DNA of 64,000 nt from positions 96,038-160,037 of the forward strand of contig CAVRQQ010000010.1 of the NCBI GenBank assembly GCA_963723355.1. Direction: 5' to 3'. This document shows, piece by piece, positions 30,266 through 40,709 of the stretch. The stretch is from JAFDBW01 sp963723355 (lineage in GTDB: Bacteria > Desulfobacterota > Desulfuromonadia > Desulfuromonadales > BM103). Under the pieces are notes generated by a model, which saw only the letters and a list, made by a program, of their open reading frames with translations, was not told where the DNA came from and did not search any database. Position 1 is the first letter of the stretch. Every line of letters begins with the position of its first letter. The translations under genes were made by a program, and so were the position numbers.

Positions 30266-30916
30266 CTATTTCGCAACATGCTTCTGCCAGTCGGCGAGGA
30301 ACTTCTCCAGGCCGATGTCGGTCAGCGGGTGCTTGGTTAGCTGCAGCATGACACTGTAAGGAATCGTGCAGATATCGGCGCCGATCATCCCGGCCTGCAG
30401 GACGTGTTGCGGGCTGCGTACCGAGGCAACGATGATCTCGGTGCCATAACCGTAATTGTCAAATATGGTGCGAATCTGTTCGACGCATTCCATCCCTTCA
30501 TGACCGACATCATCGAGCCGGCCGACGAAGGGGGAGACATAGGTGGCGCCGGCCTTGGCGGCCAGCAATGCCTGCAAAGGCGAGAAGATCAGGGTCAGGT
30601 TGGTCTTGAACCCCTTCTGGCTCAATGCCTTGGTCGCTTTCAGCCCCTCTTCGGTCAACGGCAGTTTGATGACGATTTTCTCGGGGTCGAGCTTTGCCAG
30701 TACTTCGGCTTCGTTGATCATGGCTGCGGCGTCTGTTGCCACGACTTCCGCTGAGATCGGCCCGTCAACCAGCGAGATGATTTCTTTGAGAACATCGTGG
30801 AAATCCCGGCCACTTTTGGCGACCAGCGATGGGTTGGTGGTCACCCCGTCGACGAGGCCCAGTTCTGTTGCCGCCGCAATTTCCTTGACGTCAGCTGTAT
30901 CGATAAAAAATTTCAT
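30266..30916 (-). CDS. transaldolase / fructose-6-phosphate aldolase family
   Basis: A 216-residue class I aldolase of the short TalC/FSA type, with MKFFIDTADVKEI, GVTTNPSLVAKSG and the Schiff-base lysine in KIVIKLPLTEEGL. It would transfer or split three-carbon units in the non-oxidative pentose phosphate pathway. Complete and well started (AAGGAGCG before ATG). Short proteins of this group split into transaldolases and fructose-6-phosphate aldolases; a transaldolase role is the more common in this type of bacterium. Confidence 0.9.
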   Translation of the reverse strand: MKFFIDTADVKEIAAATELGLVDGVTTNPSLVAKSGRDFHDVLKEIISLVDGPISAEVVATDAAAMINEAEVLAKLDPEKIVIKLPLTEEGLKATKALSQKGFKTNLTLIFSPLQALLAAKAGATYVSPFVGRLDDVGHEGMECVEQIRTIFDNYGYGTEIIVASVRSPQHVLQAGMIGADICTIPYSVMLQLTKHPLTDIGLEKFLADWQKHVAK

Positions 30917-30962
30917 CTATTCGCTCCTTGTATCAGGTTATATGAAAGAGATAACGCAGCAG

Positions 30963-31214
30963 TCAGTTGCGTTCCAGGTATTTGTCCCGGCATTCTGTCG
31001 AGCAGAAATAGCAGGTTTTGCCCTCGGCATGGGCTTTTATCGCATCGTTGCGTGGCACATAGGTTCCGCATTCCGGGTCGCGGATCATTTCTTCTCCGCG
31101 GCTGGTTTTCTCCGGCGGTGTTCCGGGTGGCTTCAGTATGGCCTGTTTGATCATCTGGAATACCGTGTAAACCAGGAAACCGACAATCAGCCAGATCAAC
31201 AGACGCACCAGCAT
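30963..31214 (-). CDS. PP0621-type small membrane zinc-ribbon protein
   Basis: An 83-residue protein with one N-terminal transmembrane helix (LVRLLIWLIVGFLVYTVFQM) and a Cys motif (RDPECGTYVPRNDAI, then CYFCSTECRDKYLE) that should bind one zinc. This arrangement matches the PP0621 family. It starts five bases after the folK stop and is probably cotranscribed with it. Function unknown. Confidence 0.8.
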   Translation of the reverse strand: MLVRLLIWLIVGFLVYTVFQMIKQAILKPPGTPPEKTSRGEEMIRDPECGTYVPRNDAIKAHAEGKTCYFCSTECRDKYLERN

Positions 31215-31219
31215 TGTGA

Positions 31220-31714
31220 TTACCAGCTTGTGCGCATCGGCACAAGTTCCTCGACGCCGGCGCTTCCGGCCAGCTCACTGATGGTTTGCTCAAGCAGCGG
31301 GTGCCTGAGGTCGGGTGCAATGTCCCGAAGAGGTGCCAGGACAAAAGCGCGTTCCTGGAGCCTGGGGTGTGGAATGGTCAGGTTCTCATCGCAAATGACC
31401 TGGTCAGCGTAAAACAGGATATCAATATCAAGGGTCCGGGGAGCCCAGCGTACCGGGCGGGAACGCCCGAACTCGTCCTCGACAGCCATGCAGGTTGCGA
31501 GCAATTGCTGCGGCTCCAGAGAGGTCTCTATCTGCAGGGCCGTGTTCAGGAAAAGAGGGTTTTCCGGTGGGCCGCCCACGGCTTCGGTCTCGTACACCCC
31601 GGCTGCCCGGATCAGTACGATCCCAGATTGATCGACCAGCGTATCGCGTCCGCTGCGCAGGAAAGCCATCCGGTTGCCGAGGTTGCTGCCTAGCCCGAGG
31701 TAGGCTGAATTCAT
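31220..31714 (-). CDS. folK: 2-amino-4-hydroxy-6-hydroxymethyldihydropteridine pyrophosphokinase
   Basis: A 164-residue HPPK, which transfers pyrophosphate from ATP in folate synthesis. Diagnostic blocks are LGLGSNLGNRMAFL, VGGPPENPLFLNTA, the WAPRTLDIDILFYAD metal-binding motif and IPHPRLQERAFVLAPL. Complete, of normal length, with ATG 31714. Divergent from the P-type ATPase gene. Confidence 0.92.
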   Translation of the reverse strand: MNSAYLGLGSNLGNRMAFLRSGRDTLVDQSGIVLIRAAGVYETEAVGGPPENPLFLNTALQIETSLEPQQLLATCMAVEDEFGRSRPVRWAPRTLDIDILFYADQVICDENLTIPHPRLQERAFVLAPLRDIAPDLRHPLLEQTISELAGSAGVEELVPMRTSW

Positions 31715-31886
31715 GACGTGTAAGACTCCCTTTCAACGGTAGGATTTAACCATAGTGGCGCAAGTGCGTCAACCACGCTGAGGCTCCTTTTGCTTCGAAG
31801 CCCTGTACAACCTGATATAATTCATCTGCAAGGGTTTCCATGAACGAATAATTGTGATCGGGTTTTGCAGCAGTCGGGAGGAGCTG

Positions 31887-34602
31887 ATGACCAGGGACGT
31901 GGCAAAGACCACATCCTCGAACGTTTCCTGGCATGCCTTGGAGGATTCCGAAGTCCTCGCCAGAACACGAAGTTGCCGGCAGGGTCTGACCAGCAGCGAG
32001 GCGGCAGTCCGTCTGGATCAATATGGGCCCAACCTGCTGCCCGGCAAGCCGCCGCCCGGTCTCGCCACCATCTTTATCCACCAGTTCCTCAGTCCGTTGA
32101 TCTACATTCTGATTGCCGCCGGCCTGGTCTCTATGGCGATTGGCGAATGGACCGATGCCGGCTTTATCTTTGCCGTGATCCTGCTGAACGCCTTGCTGGG
32201 CACTTTCCAGGAATGGAAGGCCGAGCGTGGTGCCGCGGCCCTGCAGGAACTTCTGAAAATTACCTGTCGAGTCAGGCGTGACAACCACGTTCAGGATCTT
32301 GACGCGGAAAACCTGGTTCCAGGTGATATCGTTGTCCTTGAATCGGGCGACCGGGTTCCGGCTGATGTCCGTTTGCTGGATATCCACAACCTGTCTGTCG
32401 ATGAGTCGCTGTTGACCGGTGAATCCCAGGCGGTTGTCAAACAGGTGGGCGTTTACCCGGAAGCGGCACTCTTGAGTGAGCGTGGCAACCTTGCCTTTGC
32501 CGGTAGCAGCGTAACCCAGGGTAGGGGGGTCGGTGTCGTGGTCGCAACGGCACAGCAGACCGAGGTCGGTTCAATTGCAGCAGCGGTCGCCACGACTGCA
32601 GTGGTCAAACCGCCGCTGGTGATCCGTATGGAGCAGTTCGCCCGCCAGGTCAGTTACCTGGTGGTTGGCTTTGTTGTTTTGCTGGCGGTTGTTGCCTTCT
32701 CGCAGGGCACGCCGTTCAACGAGGTCTTCCTGATGGCGGTGGCCCTGGCGGTCTCGGCTATCCCGGAAGGGCTGCCGGTGGCCATGACCGTTGCCCTGTC
32801 GATTGCGACGACCAGGATGGCCCGCCGCAACGTTATTGTGCGCAAGTTGACGGCTGTGGAAGGGCTGGGCAGCTGCACCTGTATCGCCAGTGACAAAACC
32901 GGGACCTTGACGGTGAACCGTCAGACGGTCCGCCAGATCTGGCTGCCGGAAGGGCGCTCTTACCGGGTCAGCGGCGAAGGCTATGCCGGGTCGGGGGAGG
33001 TTGCCCGTCATGATGGCTCGGTGCCGGAAGCCTGCGAAACGGACCGTCTGCGAGAACTGGCCCTGGCCGGTATCCTGTGCAACGAGGCCTCCTTGCGTTT
33101 CGTTCTCGGTGAGTGGCTGCACCAGGGCGATGCCATGGACGTGGCGCTGCTGGCCCTGGCACATAAGCTTGGACTTGATCCGGAAGCGGAAATCGACCGG
33201 CACATCGTCCTTGGGGACATCCCCTTTGAATCGGAGCAGCGCTACGCTGCGCGTTTTGTCCGTGCTGAAGAGGCCACCTGCATTATCAAGGGAGCGGTTG
33301 AGCAGGTTATCGATTTTTGCGATACGATGGCCGGACCGGACGGGCCGTTGCCCATCGATCCCCTGGAAGTCGAAGGAGAAACCCTGCGTCTTGGACGTGA
33401 AGGCTATCGGGTCCTGGCGATCGCCAAGGGTCCTCATAACAGCACAGTGGATCAACCATCCCGCCGGCCCTGAGATGGTGCCGCCCCTGACCCTGCTCGG
33501 CCTGGTCGCTTTTATCGATCCGCTGCGCCAGGACGTTCGGGACGCGATTGCCAGATGTCGCCAGGCCGGAGTCCGTGTGGTCATGGTGACCGGCGATCAT
33601 CCGGCGACAGCTCTCGGCATCGCCCGGGAGCTTGAGCTGGCGGCAAGTGAGGCGGACATGCTGACCGGCAAACAGCTTGAGTCGATCGATCTGGAGGCTC
33701 CCGAATGGCAGGAGGCTTTTGATCGGATCGGCGTCTTTGCCCGGGTCACGCCGTTGCAGAAGCTGATGATCGTCGAGGCCCTGAATCAGCGGGGGCATTT
33801 CACCGCGGTCACCGGCGACGGGGTAAATGATGCCCCGGCATTGCGCAAGGCCCATATCGGCGTTGCCATGGGGACCGGCACCGATGTGGCCAAGGAGACC
33901 GCATCGATCATCATCGCTGACGATAATTTTGCTTCACTGGTGGCTGGAATCGAAGAAGGCCGGTTCGCCTATGACAACATCCGCAAGGTTGTCTATCTGT
34001 TGATCTCGACCGGCGGCGCCGAAATCGTACTGTTCAGCCTGGCCCTGGTGTCCGGCCTGCCGCTGCCCCTGGGGGCGGTACAGTTACTGTGGCTGAACCT
34101 GGTGACCAACGGCATACAGGATGTCGCGCTTGCCTTTGAAGGCGGCGAGCCCGGGGTCATGAGGCGTAAACCTCGATCGACCGATGAGGGTTTGTTTAAC
34201 CGGTTGATGGTGACGCAGACAGTCATTTCGGGTCTGACCATGGGGGCCCTGGCCTTTTCCACCTGGGCCTGGCTGCTTGCCCAGGGAATGGGGGTGCAAG
34301 AGGCCCGTAACTTTGTGCTATTATTGATGGTACTGTTACAAAACGTCCATGTTTTCAACTGCAGATCCGAGCGGGTTTCGGCTTTCCGGGTCCCACTGAG
34401 ACGGAATCCGCTGCTGATCGGCGGGGTGCTGATTGCCCAGAGCCTGCACATCCTGATCATGCAATGGCCGTTCATGCAACGGATCCTCGGCGTTGCACCG
34501 GTCAGTCTCAGTGCCTGGCTCAACTTGCTGGGCCTGGCCGGTTTTCTGCTGGTGGCAATGGAAGTCTTCAAGTACCTTCGCCGGCGGTACATGCCCGGTT
34601 AA
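31887..34602 (+). CDS. P-type (P2-class) cation-transporting ATPase (frameshifted)
   Basis: Reconstructed length about 905 residues. Motifs in order: TGESQAVVK (actuator), SAIPEGLPVAMTVAL (TM4 ion site), the phosphorylation site SDKTGTLT, MVTGDHPATA and the hinge TGDGVNDAPAL, then LLWLNLVTNGIQDVALAFEG in TM6. This is a SERCA/PMCA-like class II pump. The ion (Ca2+, Na+ or other) cannot be read from this. The first frame ends at 33473 and the second is used from about 33440, so one indel lies near 33430-33475. Start ATG 31887 follows GGGAGGAGCTG. The MoxR gene starts 27 bases after its stop. Confidence 0.88.
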
Positions 34603-34629
34603 TATCAAACTCAAGGAGTCGTCTCTCCC

Positions 34630-35571
34630 ATGTCGAATGATCCGCGTCTGCCCATTCTGAACGTCATCGAGACCCTTGCCGATCGTTATCTCAAGGGTAA
34701 AGTCAAGGCCTTGAAGCTGGCCATGATGACACTGCTTTCCGGCGGTCATCTGCTCCTCGAAGATATCCCGGGGCTCGGCAAGACGACTCTGGCCCTGGCC
34801 CTGGCCCACGCCCTGGGGCTATCTTTCGGGCGCATCCAGTGTACCAGTGACCTGTTGCCATCGGATATTACCGGACTTTCGATCTATGATCGCAACAATA
34901 ACCGGTTCAATTTCATGGAAGGGCCGGTTTTCAATAACCTGGTCCTGGCCGATGAAATCAACCGGGCTATGCCGAAGACCCAGAGTGCACTGCTTGAAGC
35001 AATGGAGGAGCACAGGGTGACGATTGAAGGGAAAACCTATCGACTCCCCGATCCGTTCATGGTGATTGCCACGCAGAACCCGGTCGAGCAGGTCGGCACC
35101 TACCCACTGCCGGAATCACAGCTCGACCGGTTTCTGGTTACGACCGGGATCGGTTATCCGCCGGAAGCGATGGAAAAGAAGATTATCCAGACCGGCAGCA
35201 TCAGAGAGGGGATCCGCGAGATAAAACCGTTGTTGACGATCGACGAACTGCTGCGTGCCCGCGAGGCGATCCGCACCACTGTCCAGCTTTCCGAGAAGAT
35301 CACGGAATATATCTATCTGCTCGTCTCAGCCACCCGCGAACATCCGATGCTGCTCGCCGGAGTGTCGACCCGCGGCGGTATCAACCTGGCTGAAACGGCC
35401 CGCAGTCACGCTTTCCTGGCCGGCCGCGACCACGTCATCCCCGAGGATGTCAAGTCACTCTTCGTGCCGGTTTGTGCTCACCGCCTGATTATGTACCCGG
35501 AGAACGAAACTCTGGATCGCAAGGAGTTACTGCAATCGCTGCTCGACGAAGTTCCGGTTCCTTTGGCCTGA
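34630..35571 (+). CDS. MoxR-type AAA+ ATPase
   Basis: A 313-residue AAA+ protein with Walker A DIPGLGKTTLALAL, Walker B LVLADEINRAMPKTQSALLE, sensor FMVIATQNPVEQVGTYPLPE and the arginine-finger region ESQLDRF. MoxR proteins act as chaperone-like ATPases for neighbouring partner proteins. It is followed by a DUF58 and a transglutaminase gene, the usual MoxR cluster. GGAGT upstream of ATG 34630. Confidence 0.92.
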   Translation: MSNDPRLPILNVIETLADRYLKGKVKALKLAMMTLLSGGHLLLEDIPGLGKTTLALALAHALGLSFGRIQCTSDLLPSDITGLSIYDRNNNRFNFMEGPVFNNLVLADEINRAMPKTQSALLEAMEEHRVTIEGKTYRLPDPFMVIATQNPVEQVGTYPLPESQLDRFLVTTGIGYPPEAMEKKIIQTGSIREGIREIKPLLTIDELLRAREAIRTTVQLSEKITEYIYLLVSATREHPMLLAGVSTRGGINLAETARSHAFLAGRDHVIPEDVKSLFVPVCAHRLIMYPENETLDRKELLQSLLDEVPVPLA

Positions 35572-36434
35572 AGCTGACCCGGGCCGGGATCCTTTATATT
35601 GTGATCACCCTGTTGCTCGGTTTTGCAGCCGTCAACACCGGCAACAACCTGATCTACCTGATGGCCTCCGCCCTGCTTGGCTTTATGGCTATTTCAGGAA
35701 TTCTCGGCAAGTGGAACCTGTCGAAGATCAGGATCAGTTGCACCCCGCCCGAAGAAGTCTACGACGGCCTGCCTACCCTGTTCAGCATCAACCTGGAGAA
35801 CAACCGGCGCTGGTTGCCGGTTTTCCTGATGGAGGTCGCTCTCGGGGAACAGGTCGTTCTTTTCCCGCTGGTTGACCCGGGGCAGTCGAGAAGCAAAAGC
35901 CTCGAAGCCGTTCTGAACGGTCGCGGTCAGCGGTTGCTGGCAACGGCAACAGTCAGGTCACGATTCCCGATCAATTTTTTTATCCGCAGTCTGGTCGTTC
36001 AGATTGATCGGCAGGTTACCGTCTTCCCCAGGCCCCTACCCTATAACGATCTCCAGCAGCCGGACCCCGGTGGTCTGCGCGGGGCACATGCGCACTGGAT
36101 GAAAGGCCAGGAAGGTGACGTCAGCCACATCAGCGACTACCGGGGCGGCGAACCTCTCAAGCTGATTCACTGGAAGCTCTCGGCACGACACGACCGCCTC
36201 AAGGTCAAGGAGCTCTCCGCCGCCTCACACACCCCGGTTACCATCGATTTGGATGCGATTCCGGGAGCAGGTCTCGAGCAGAGGTTAAGCTATTGCACCT
36301 ATCTGGTCACCCGCCTGCTGCGTTCCGGCCGACCGGTCGGTCTCAAATCTGCAGCGATGGAGATTCCCCCCGGGGCCACCCGGCAACACAAACTCATGCT
36401 GCTCAAGACGCTGGCTCTCTATGGTACGGATTAA
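35472..36434 (+). CDS. DUF58 membrane protein
   Basis: Two N-terminal membrane helices (LKLTRAGILYIVITLLLGFA and LIYLMASALLGFMAISGIL), then the DUF58 domain with the conserved MKGQEGDVSHISDYRGGEPL and IHWKLSARHDRLKVKEL. DUF58 proteins are common partners of MoxR ATPases and have a VWA-like fold. The frame is open from TTG 35472, but family members begin at the LKLTRAG segment, so the true start is probably the CTG at 35568, overlapping the MoxR stop, or a nearby codon; no clear ATG exists. It overlaps the next gene by 14 bases. Confidence 0.85.
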   Translation: MCSPPDYVPGERNSGSQGVTAIAARRSSGSFGLKLTRAGILYIVITLLLGFAAVNTGNNLIYLMASALLGFMAISGILGKWNLSKIRISCTPPEEVYDGLPTLFSINLENNRRWLPVFLMEVALGEQVVLFPLVDPGQSRSKSLEAVLNGRGQRLLATATVRSRFPINFFIRSLVVQIDRQVTVFPRPLPYNDLQQPDPGGLRGAHAHWMKGQEGDVSHISDYRGGEPLKLIHWKLSARHDRLKVKELSAASHTPVTIDLDAIPGAGLEQRLSYCTYLVTRLLRSGRPVGLKSAAMEIPPGATRQHKLMLLKTLALYGTD

Positions 36435-38334
36435 AACACTTCTGAATCTGCTCGGCAGCGGCGTTGCCGTGCTTGCGCTGGCACCCGTGCTGCCATTCCT
36501 GTCACCTCTTGTCATCGGGGTTGCTGTGGTCGGTGTCCTCGGGGGGCTCTGGTGCGACCGTTACGGACGTTATCCTCTCAACACGTTGACTGCCACAATG
36601 GTCGCGGTTGCCGGGATCGCATATTATGGAATCCAGATCACCAGGGCCGATGTGGCGACACCGGTTGCTCAGGCCATGATTGTTCTGCTGGCCATTCGCT
36701 TGCTGACACCAAAAGAATCCCGCGACTACCTGCAGATCTTTGTCCTGGGGCTGTTCATCCTTGCCGCGTCATCGTTGATCAGTCTCGACCTTGGCCTTGG
36801 CTTCGGCTTCCTGACTTACCTGGTGCTGATGGTGTTTTGCGTCACACTCGGCCTGGTTCTGCTGACCGTGTTCGTGACTGACAAGCGCCTGGCTCTGCCC
36901 CGGGAAGATCTTTACAAGCTGGTGAAGGTCAGCCTGATCATGCCCGTCGTCTCCCTGCTCCTTATGCTGGTCTTCTTTTTCGTCCTGCCACGGACCCGCC
37001 ACCCGCTCTGGAATTTTCTCAACCCGGGGGGCACTGCAAATGTTGGCCTGGCGGAAAGTGTGCAACCCGGAGCCTATGCGCGGATCTCGGCAAACAAGAG
37101 ACTTGCTTTCCGTGCTGAGGTTGGGGAGATCTCCCAGGACAATCTCTATTGGCGGGCGCTGGTGCTCAACCAGCCCGAAGGGCGCAGATGGGTCAGGGTT
37201 CAGCCGCCGAAAGAGAATTCCAGGATCACCGAAGGCAACCGCACGGTCAAACTGACAATCTATCCGGAAGCGAGGTCCGATCGCTATCTGATCACCCTGG
37301 ATCGGCCGTCCCAGGTCTCCGGTCCCCGAAATGTAAGCAACGACGATTATGTGTTTGTCTCAAGGTCCGCGCTTGACCACCCATACCGGCTAGAGCAGGT
37401 CAGTCACCCCGGCGCTGATCTTAAGGTCCAGAACCGGATCGATCGGGGTTTTTATCTGACCCTGCCTGAGCAGGTATCCGAACGTGTACGGCAGGTCGCC
37501 GCAGGCATCATGGCCAGTACGAAAAAGGGGCAGGGCCGACTCGATGCCCTGGCGGATTTCTTCCGCAATCAGCAGCTCAGTTATGCCCAGGACGATCTGC
37601 CCGGAGGGCCGGACCCGGTCGATGAATTCCTGTTCGACAAGAAACGCGGTTATTGCGAGTTCTTTGCCTCGGCTTACGTCACGCTGGCACGACTGTCGGG
37701 AATCCCGGCACGACTGGTCGGGGGATATTACGGAGGTGAATACAATCCCTTTGGAGGTTATTACCTGGTGACCGAAGACACGGCCCATGTCTGGGTCGAG
37801 GTGCTGACCGAAGATAACCGCTGGGTCCGCATCGACCCAAGTCAGTGGGCGGTCAATGCAACCAGCGCTTTTAATATTCGCCGGGCGGCCAGTTTGAGCG
37901 CCCTGCAGCGGTTGATAGACAGTCTTAACTACCGGTGGGTGCAGACCGTTCTGCTGTTTGATTTTGCCCGCCAGGTGGAGATCCTCAATCAAACCCGCGA
38001 GAAATTTCGTGGCATTCGATCCGGAGAGTTCGAGGTCAGGCAATACCTCTGGGTTGCCTGGTTGCTTCCCGGCACGATTCTGGTGGTTCTGCTGCGACGA
38101 AGGAAGCGGCTCTCTGCCGAGGCCCGCCTGCTGGAAGATTTCAGGCTCCGGGTACGCAAGCGTTACGGGAAGGATACGGTTTCTCCGGCAAGCGGGTTGA
38201 CTGAACTCGGCGAGCGGCTTGATGATGACCGGTGTCGGGACTTTGCGAAAGTGTACCAGGGGGCGGTTTTCAGAGATCGACCGTTAAGCGAAACGGAACG
38301 GGCATATCTGAGGGAACTGCTGAAAAAAATTTAG
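36421..38334 (+). CDS. TgpA-like transglutaminase membrane protein (DUF3488)
   Basis: A 637-residue protein with about six N-terminal helices (DUF3488), a large periplasmic region and a final helix (YLWVAWLLPGTILVVLLRRR). The transglutaminase-like triad is visible: Cys in KKRGYCEFFASAYV, His in TEDTAHVWVEVL and Asp in RIDPSQW. The C-terminal DUF4129-like cytoplasmic tail is present. Together with MoxR and DUF58 it forms the classic three-gene cluster of unknown cell-envelope function, seen in pseudomonads as TgpA. It runs to eight bases before the pcnB stop, tail to tail. Confidence 0.88.
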   Translation: MVRIKTLLNLLGSGVAVLALAPVLPFLSPLVIGVAVVGVLGGLWCDRYGRYPLNTLTATMVAVAGIAYYGIQITRADVATPVAQAMIVLLAIRLLTPKESRDYLQIFVLGLFILAASSLISLDLGLGFGFLTYLVLMVFCVTLGLVLLTVFVTDKRLALPREDLYKLVKVSLIMPVVSLLLMLVFFFVLPRTRHPLWNFLNPGGTANVGLAESVQPGAYARISANKRLAFRAEVGEISQDNLYWRALVLNQPEGRRWVRVQPPKENSRITEGNRTVKLTIYPEARSDRYLITLDRPSQVSGPRNVSNDDYVFVSRSALDHPYRLEQVSHPGADLKVQNRIDRGFYLTLPEQVSERVRQVAAGIMASTKKGQGRLDALADFFRNQQLSYAQDDLPGGPDPVDEFLFDKKRGYCEFFASAYVTLARLSGIPARLVGGYYGGEYNPFGGYYLVTEDTAHVWVEVLTEDNRWVRIDPSQWAVNATSAFNIRRAASLSALQRLIDSLNYRWVQTVLLFDFARQVEILNQTREKFRGIRSGEFEVRQYLWVAWLLPGTILVVLLRRRKRLSAEARLLEDFRLRVRKRYGKDTVSPASGLTELGERLDDDRCRDFAKVYQGAVFRDRPLSETERAYLRELLKKI

Positions 38335-38342
38335 ACTTGTAT

Positions 38343-39623
38343 TTATGCCGGGGTGCTCTGGCGTCGCCGCCGGGGCCTCCGGCGGGTGCGCCGGGTGGCG
38401 TCTCTGGAAGGTTGATGGGATATTTCGTCACGGGTATGCAGCGCCTTCTGCCAGGTGGCCAGCAACGCCCTGTCGCCGCCGCTGGCCTCTGTCCACAGGC
38501 GAAACATTTCCAGGGCAAGAGGTGTCCCCGGGTTTTGCAGGAAGCGCTTCTGTCCACGATGGCCCAGGCCGCGGGCAAAGCGATAGCAGCCGACCAGCAG
38601 CTCGCGGGCCTGGTGGCGCAGACCATGGGCCAGGTGAAAGTGGGCGCAGTAGGGGGTCATCAGATGTCCGGCGGACTGCACAACCTCGTTGATCGGAAGT
38701 GACGCCTTGACCGGGCATTTCTGCCAGAAGTGATCGATAAAGAGGGCGGCAAGGAGTACCGCTTCGTCGACCTTGCCGAGTTTTTGAAAATACCGGTTGA
38801 GCTCCTGCAATAATCTGAAGGTCACCTTTCCCGGCACATAGCCGCCCATCATCGGCTGCATCAGTCCGAGGGCTTGGGCCTGTTGCAGTACCTCCGCGCC
38901 GACGCCGTGACGGAAAAGCTCCAGCAGCTCCTCGCGGATTCTGGCCGTTGCTGCTTCGGCAATCAACGGTGCCTGCTCGGTGATCGTCGTAAGTGTGCTG
39001 TCATCGAGAGAAAAGTCCAGACGGGCGCTGAACTCAAGTGCGCGCAGCATGCGCACCGGGTCTTCCTCGAACCGAATTTTCGGGTCGCCGATGACGCGGA
39101 GTCGACGCTTCTCAAGGTCGTCTAAGCCGCCGACATGGTCTATGATCGAAAAGTCGGCGATGTCATAGAACAGGGCGTTGATGGTAAAGTCGCGACGGAA
39201 AGCGTCCTGCCGGGGAGTGCCGAACTGGTTCTGCATGAAAAACCCGTGTTCGTCAGGGTCCTCCGGGAATTCTTCAGGTTTGGGATGGCGGCGGAAGGTT
39301 GCGACTTCTATAACCTGGTCGCGGCCGAACCTGATATGGGCGAGCCGGAACCGGCGCCCGACCAGGAAGCAGTTGCGAAACAGTTGCTTGACCTGTTGTG
39401 GAGTCGCGTCGGTGCCGATGTCGAAATCCTTGGGAGTCCTGTCCAGCAGCAGATCCCGGACGCTGCCGCCGACCAGGTAGGCTTTGTAGCCGTGGCGGTG
39501 CAGCCGGTAGAGAACTTTGAGGGTGTTCTCGTCGATCCGGCGGCGGGAGATCTTGTGCTCTGAACGGGACAGTCGCCTTGCGGTATCGGGTTCTGCCCCC
39601 GGGCCTGGTGAGGAAATAGACAT
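38343..39623 (-). CDS. pcnB: poly(A) polymerase I
   Basis: A 426-residue class II CCA/poly(A) nucleotidyltransferase-family enzyme. Blocks are YLVGGSVRDLLLDRTPKDFD with the catalytic acidic pair, DFTINALFYD, and RIRFEEDPVRMLRALEFSAR-like text; the C-terminus is basic (RRTRRRPRRRR), typical of PcnB. It adds A tails that speed RNA decay. A tRNA CCA-adding enzyme is possible, but the long basic tail and the GRRFRLAHIRFG block favour PcnB. ATG 39623 is chosen; a TTG at 39653 extends the frame. Confidence 0.88.
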   Translation of the reverse strand: MSISSPGPGAEPDTARRLSRSEHKISRRRIDENTLKVLYRLHRHGYKAYLVGGSVRDLLLDRTPKDFDIGTDATPQQVKQLFRNCFLVGRRFRLAHIRFGRDQVIEVATFRRHPKPEEFPEDPDEHGFFMQNQFGTPRQDAFRRDFTINALFYDIADFSIIDHVGGLDDLEKRRLRVIGDPKIRFEEDPVRMLRALEFSARLDFSLDDSTLTTITEQAPLIAEAATARIREELLELFRHGVGAEVLQQAQALGLMQPMMGGYVPGKVTFRLLQELNRYFQKLGKVDEAVLLAALFIDHFWQKCPVKASLPINEVVQSAGHLMTPYCAHFHLAHGLRHQARELLVGCYRFARGLGHRGQKRFLQNPGTPLALEMFRLWTEASGGDRALLATWQKALHTRDEISHQPSRDATRRTRRRPRRRRQSTPA

Positions 39624-39809
39624 CTGGTTCCGGGATATTCGTGATTTGATCAATCATCGGGTCATTAAAGTCAACACTGTATAGCAGATTTCCCGTCGAG
39701 AGGAAAGCTTACCAGGAATACGCGTTGTCATCACGCAGGCGATCCGGTTATAACTTGATCTTGACTTGTCGGGTTTTTATCACAATCTCCGAAGGGATCT
39801 CGCCCGGTT

Positions 39810-40709
39810 ATGAATCTTCTGGTTATCCTCGGGCCGACGGCCTCAGGTAAAACTCATCTGGCGGTACAGGCCGCCCGCCACCTTAACGGTGAGATTATCT
39901 CGGCGGACTCACGACAGGTTTACCGCGGCCTGGATATCGGCAGCGGCAAAGACCTGGCGGAGTACGGCGCAACGCCATATCATCTCATCGATATTGTTGA
40001 CCCCGGTTGCGAATTCAGCCTGTTCAATTTTGTCCAGGAGTTCAAGCGCGCGTATCGCGAGGTTGTCAGCCGCGGGAGCCTGCCGATCCTGGCCGGAGGG
40101 ACGGGGCTCTATCTCGATGCCGTCCTGCGTGGTTATGACCTGGTCAAGGTCGAGAAAAACCTGCCTTTGCGCCAGGAGCTTGAAGAGCTGGAGCTTGCCG
40201 CTCTCGTCGAACGTCTGTGCAGGTTGCGTCCTGAGCTGCACAATACAACTGATCTGACTGATCGTGAACGGCTGACCAGGGCAATCGAGATCGCTGAAGG
40301 TGAAAAACAACCTGTCGCCGAGCCGATCGATTGGCCGGATTTGTCGCCGCGGGTTTTCGGTTTGCGCTGGCAAAGAGAAGTCTTAAGGCAGCGGATCACC
40401 CGGAGACTTCGCGAACGTCTTGACCACGGTATGATCGAAGAGGTCGAGGGCCTGCATGCGGCAGGAGTCTCCTGGGAGACTCTCGATTATTTCGGGCTCG
40501 AATACCGCTTTGTCGCCCGGTATCTGCAGGGTATGTTCAATCGCAACGACCTTTTCCAGAAACTCAACAGCGCCATCCACCAGTTTGCCAAACGCCAGGA
40601 GACCTGGTTCCGGCGCATGCAGCGACAGGGGGTTGATATCTGTTGGCTTGACGCGGAAAAGGATCCTGTCACGGGCCTTCTTGCCGCCTGTCAGGATGTG
40701 ATTGAATGA
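39810..40709 (+). CDS. miaA: tRNA dimethylallyltransferase family (MiaA), variant form
   Basis: A 299-residue protein with the P-loop ILGPTASGKTHLAV and ISADSRQVYRGLDIGSGKDL, followed by LIDIVDPGCEFSLFNFVQEF and LAGGTGLYLDAVLRG. MiaA adds a dimethylallyl group to A37 of tRNAs that read codons starting with U. The DIGSGKDL segment differs from the usual DIGTAKP, and the following loop is shorter, so this looks like a divergent second type of MiaA. Substrate specificity is therefore less certain. It overlaps the next gene by four bases (ATGA). Confidence 0.82.
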   Translation: MNLLVILGPTASGKTHLAVQAARHLNGEIISADSRQVYRGLDIGSGKDLAEYGATPYHLIDIVDPGCEFSLFNFVQEFKRAYREVVSRGSLPILAGGTGLYLDAVLRGYDLVKVEKNLPLRQELEELELAALVERLCRLRPELHNTTDLTDRERLTRAIEIAEGEKQPVAEPIDWPDLSPRVFGLRWQREVLRQRITRRLRERLDHGMIEEVEGLHAAGVSWETLDYFGLEYRFVARYLQGMFNRNDLFQKLNSAIHQFAKRQETWFRRMQRQGVDICWLDAEKDPVTGLLAACQDVIE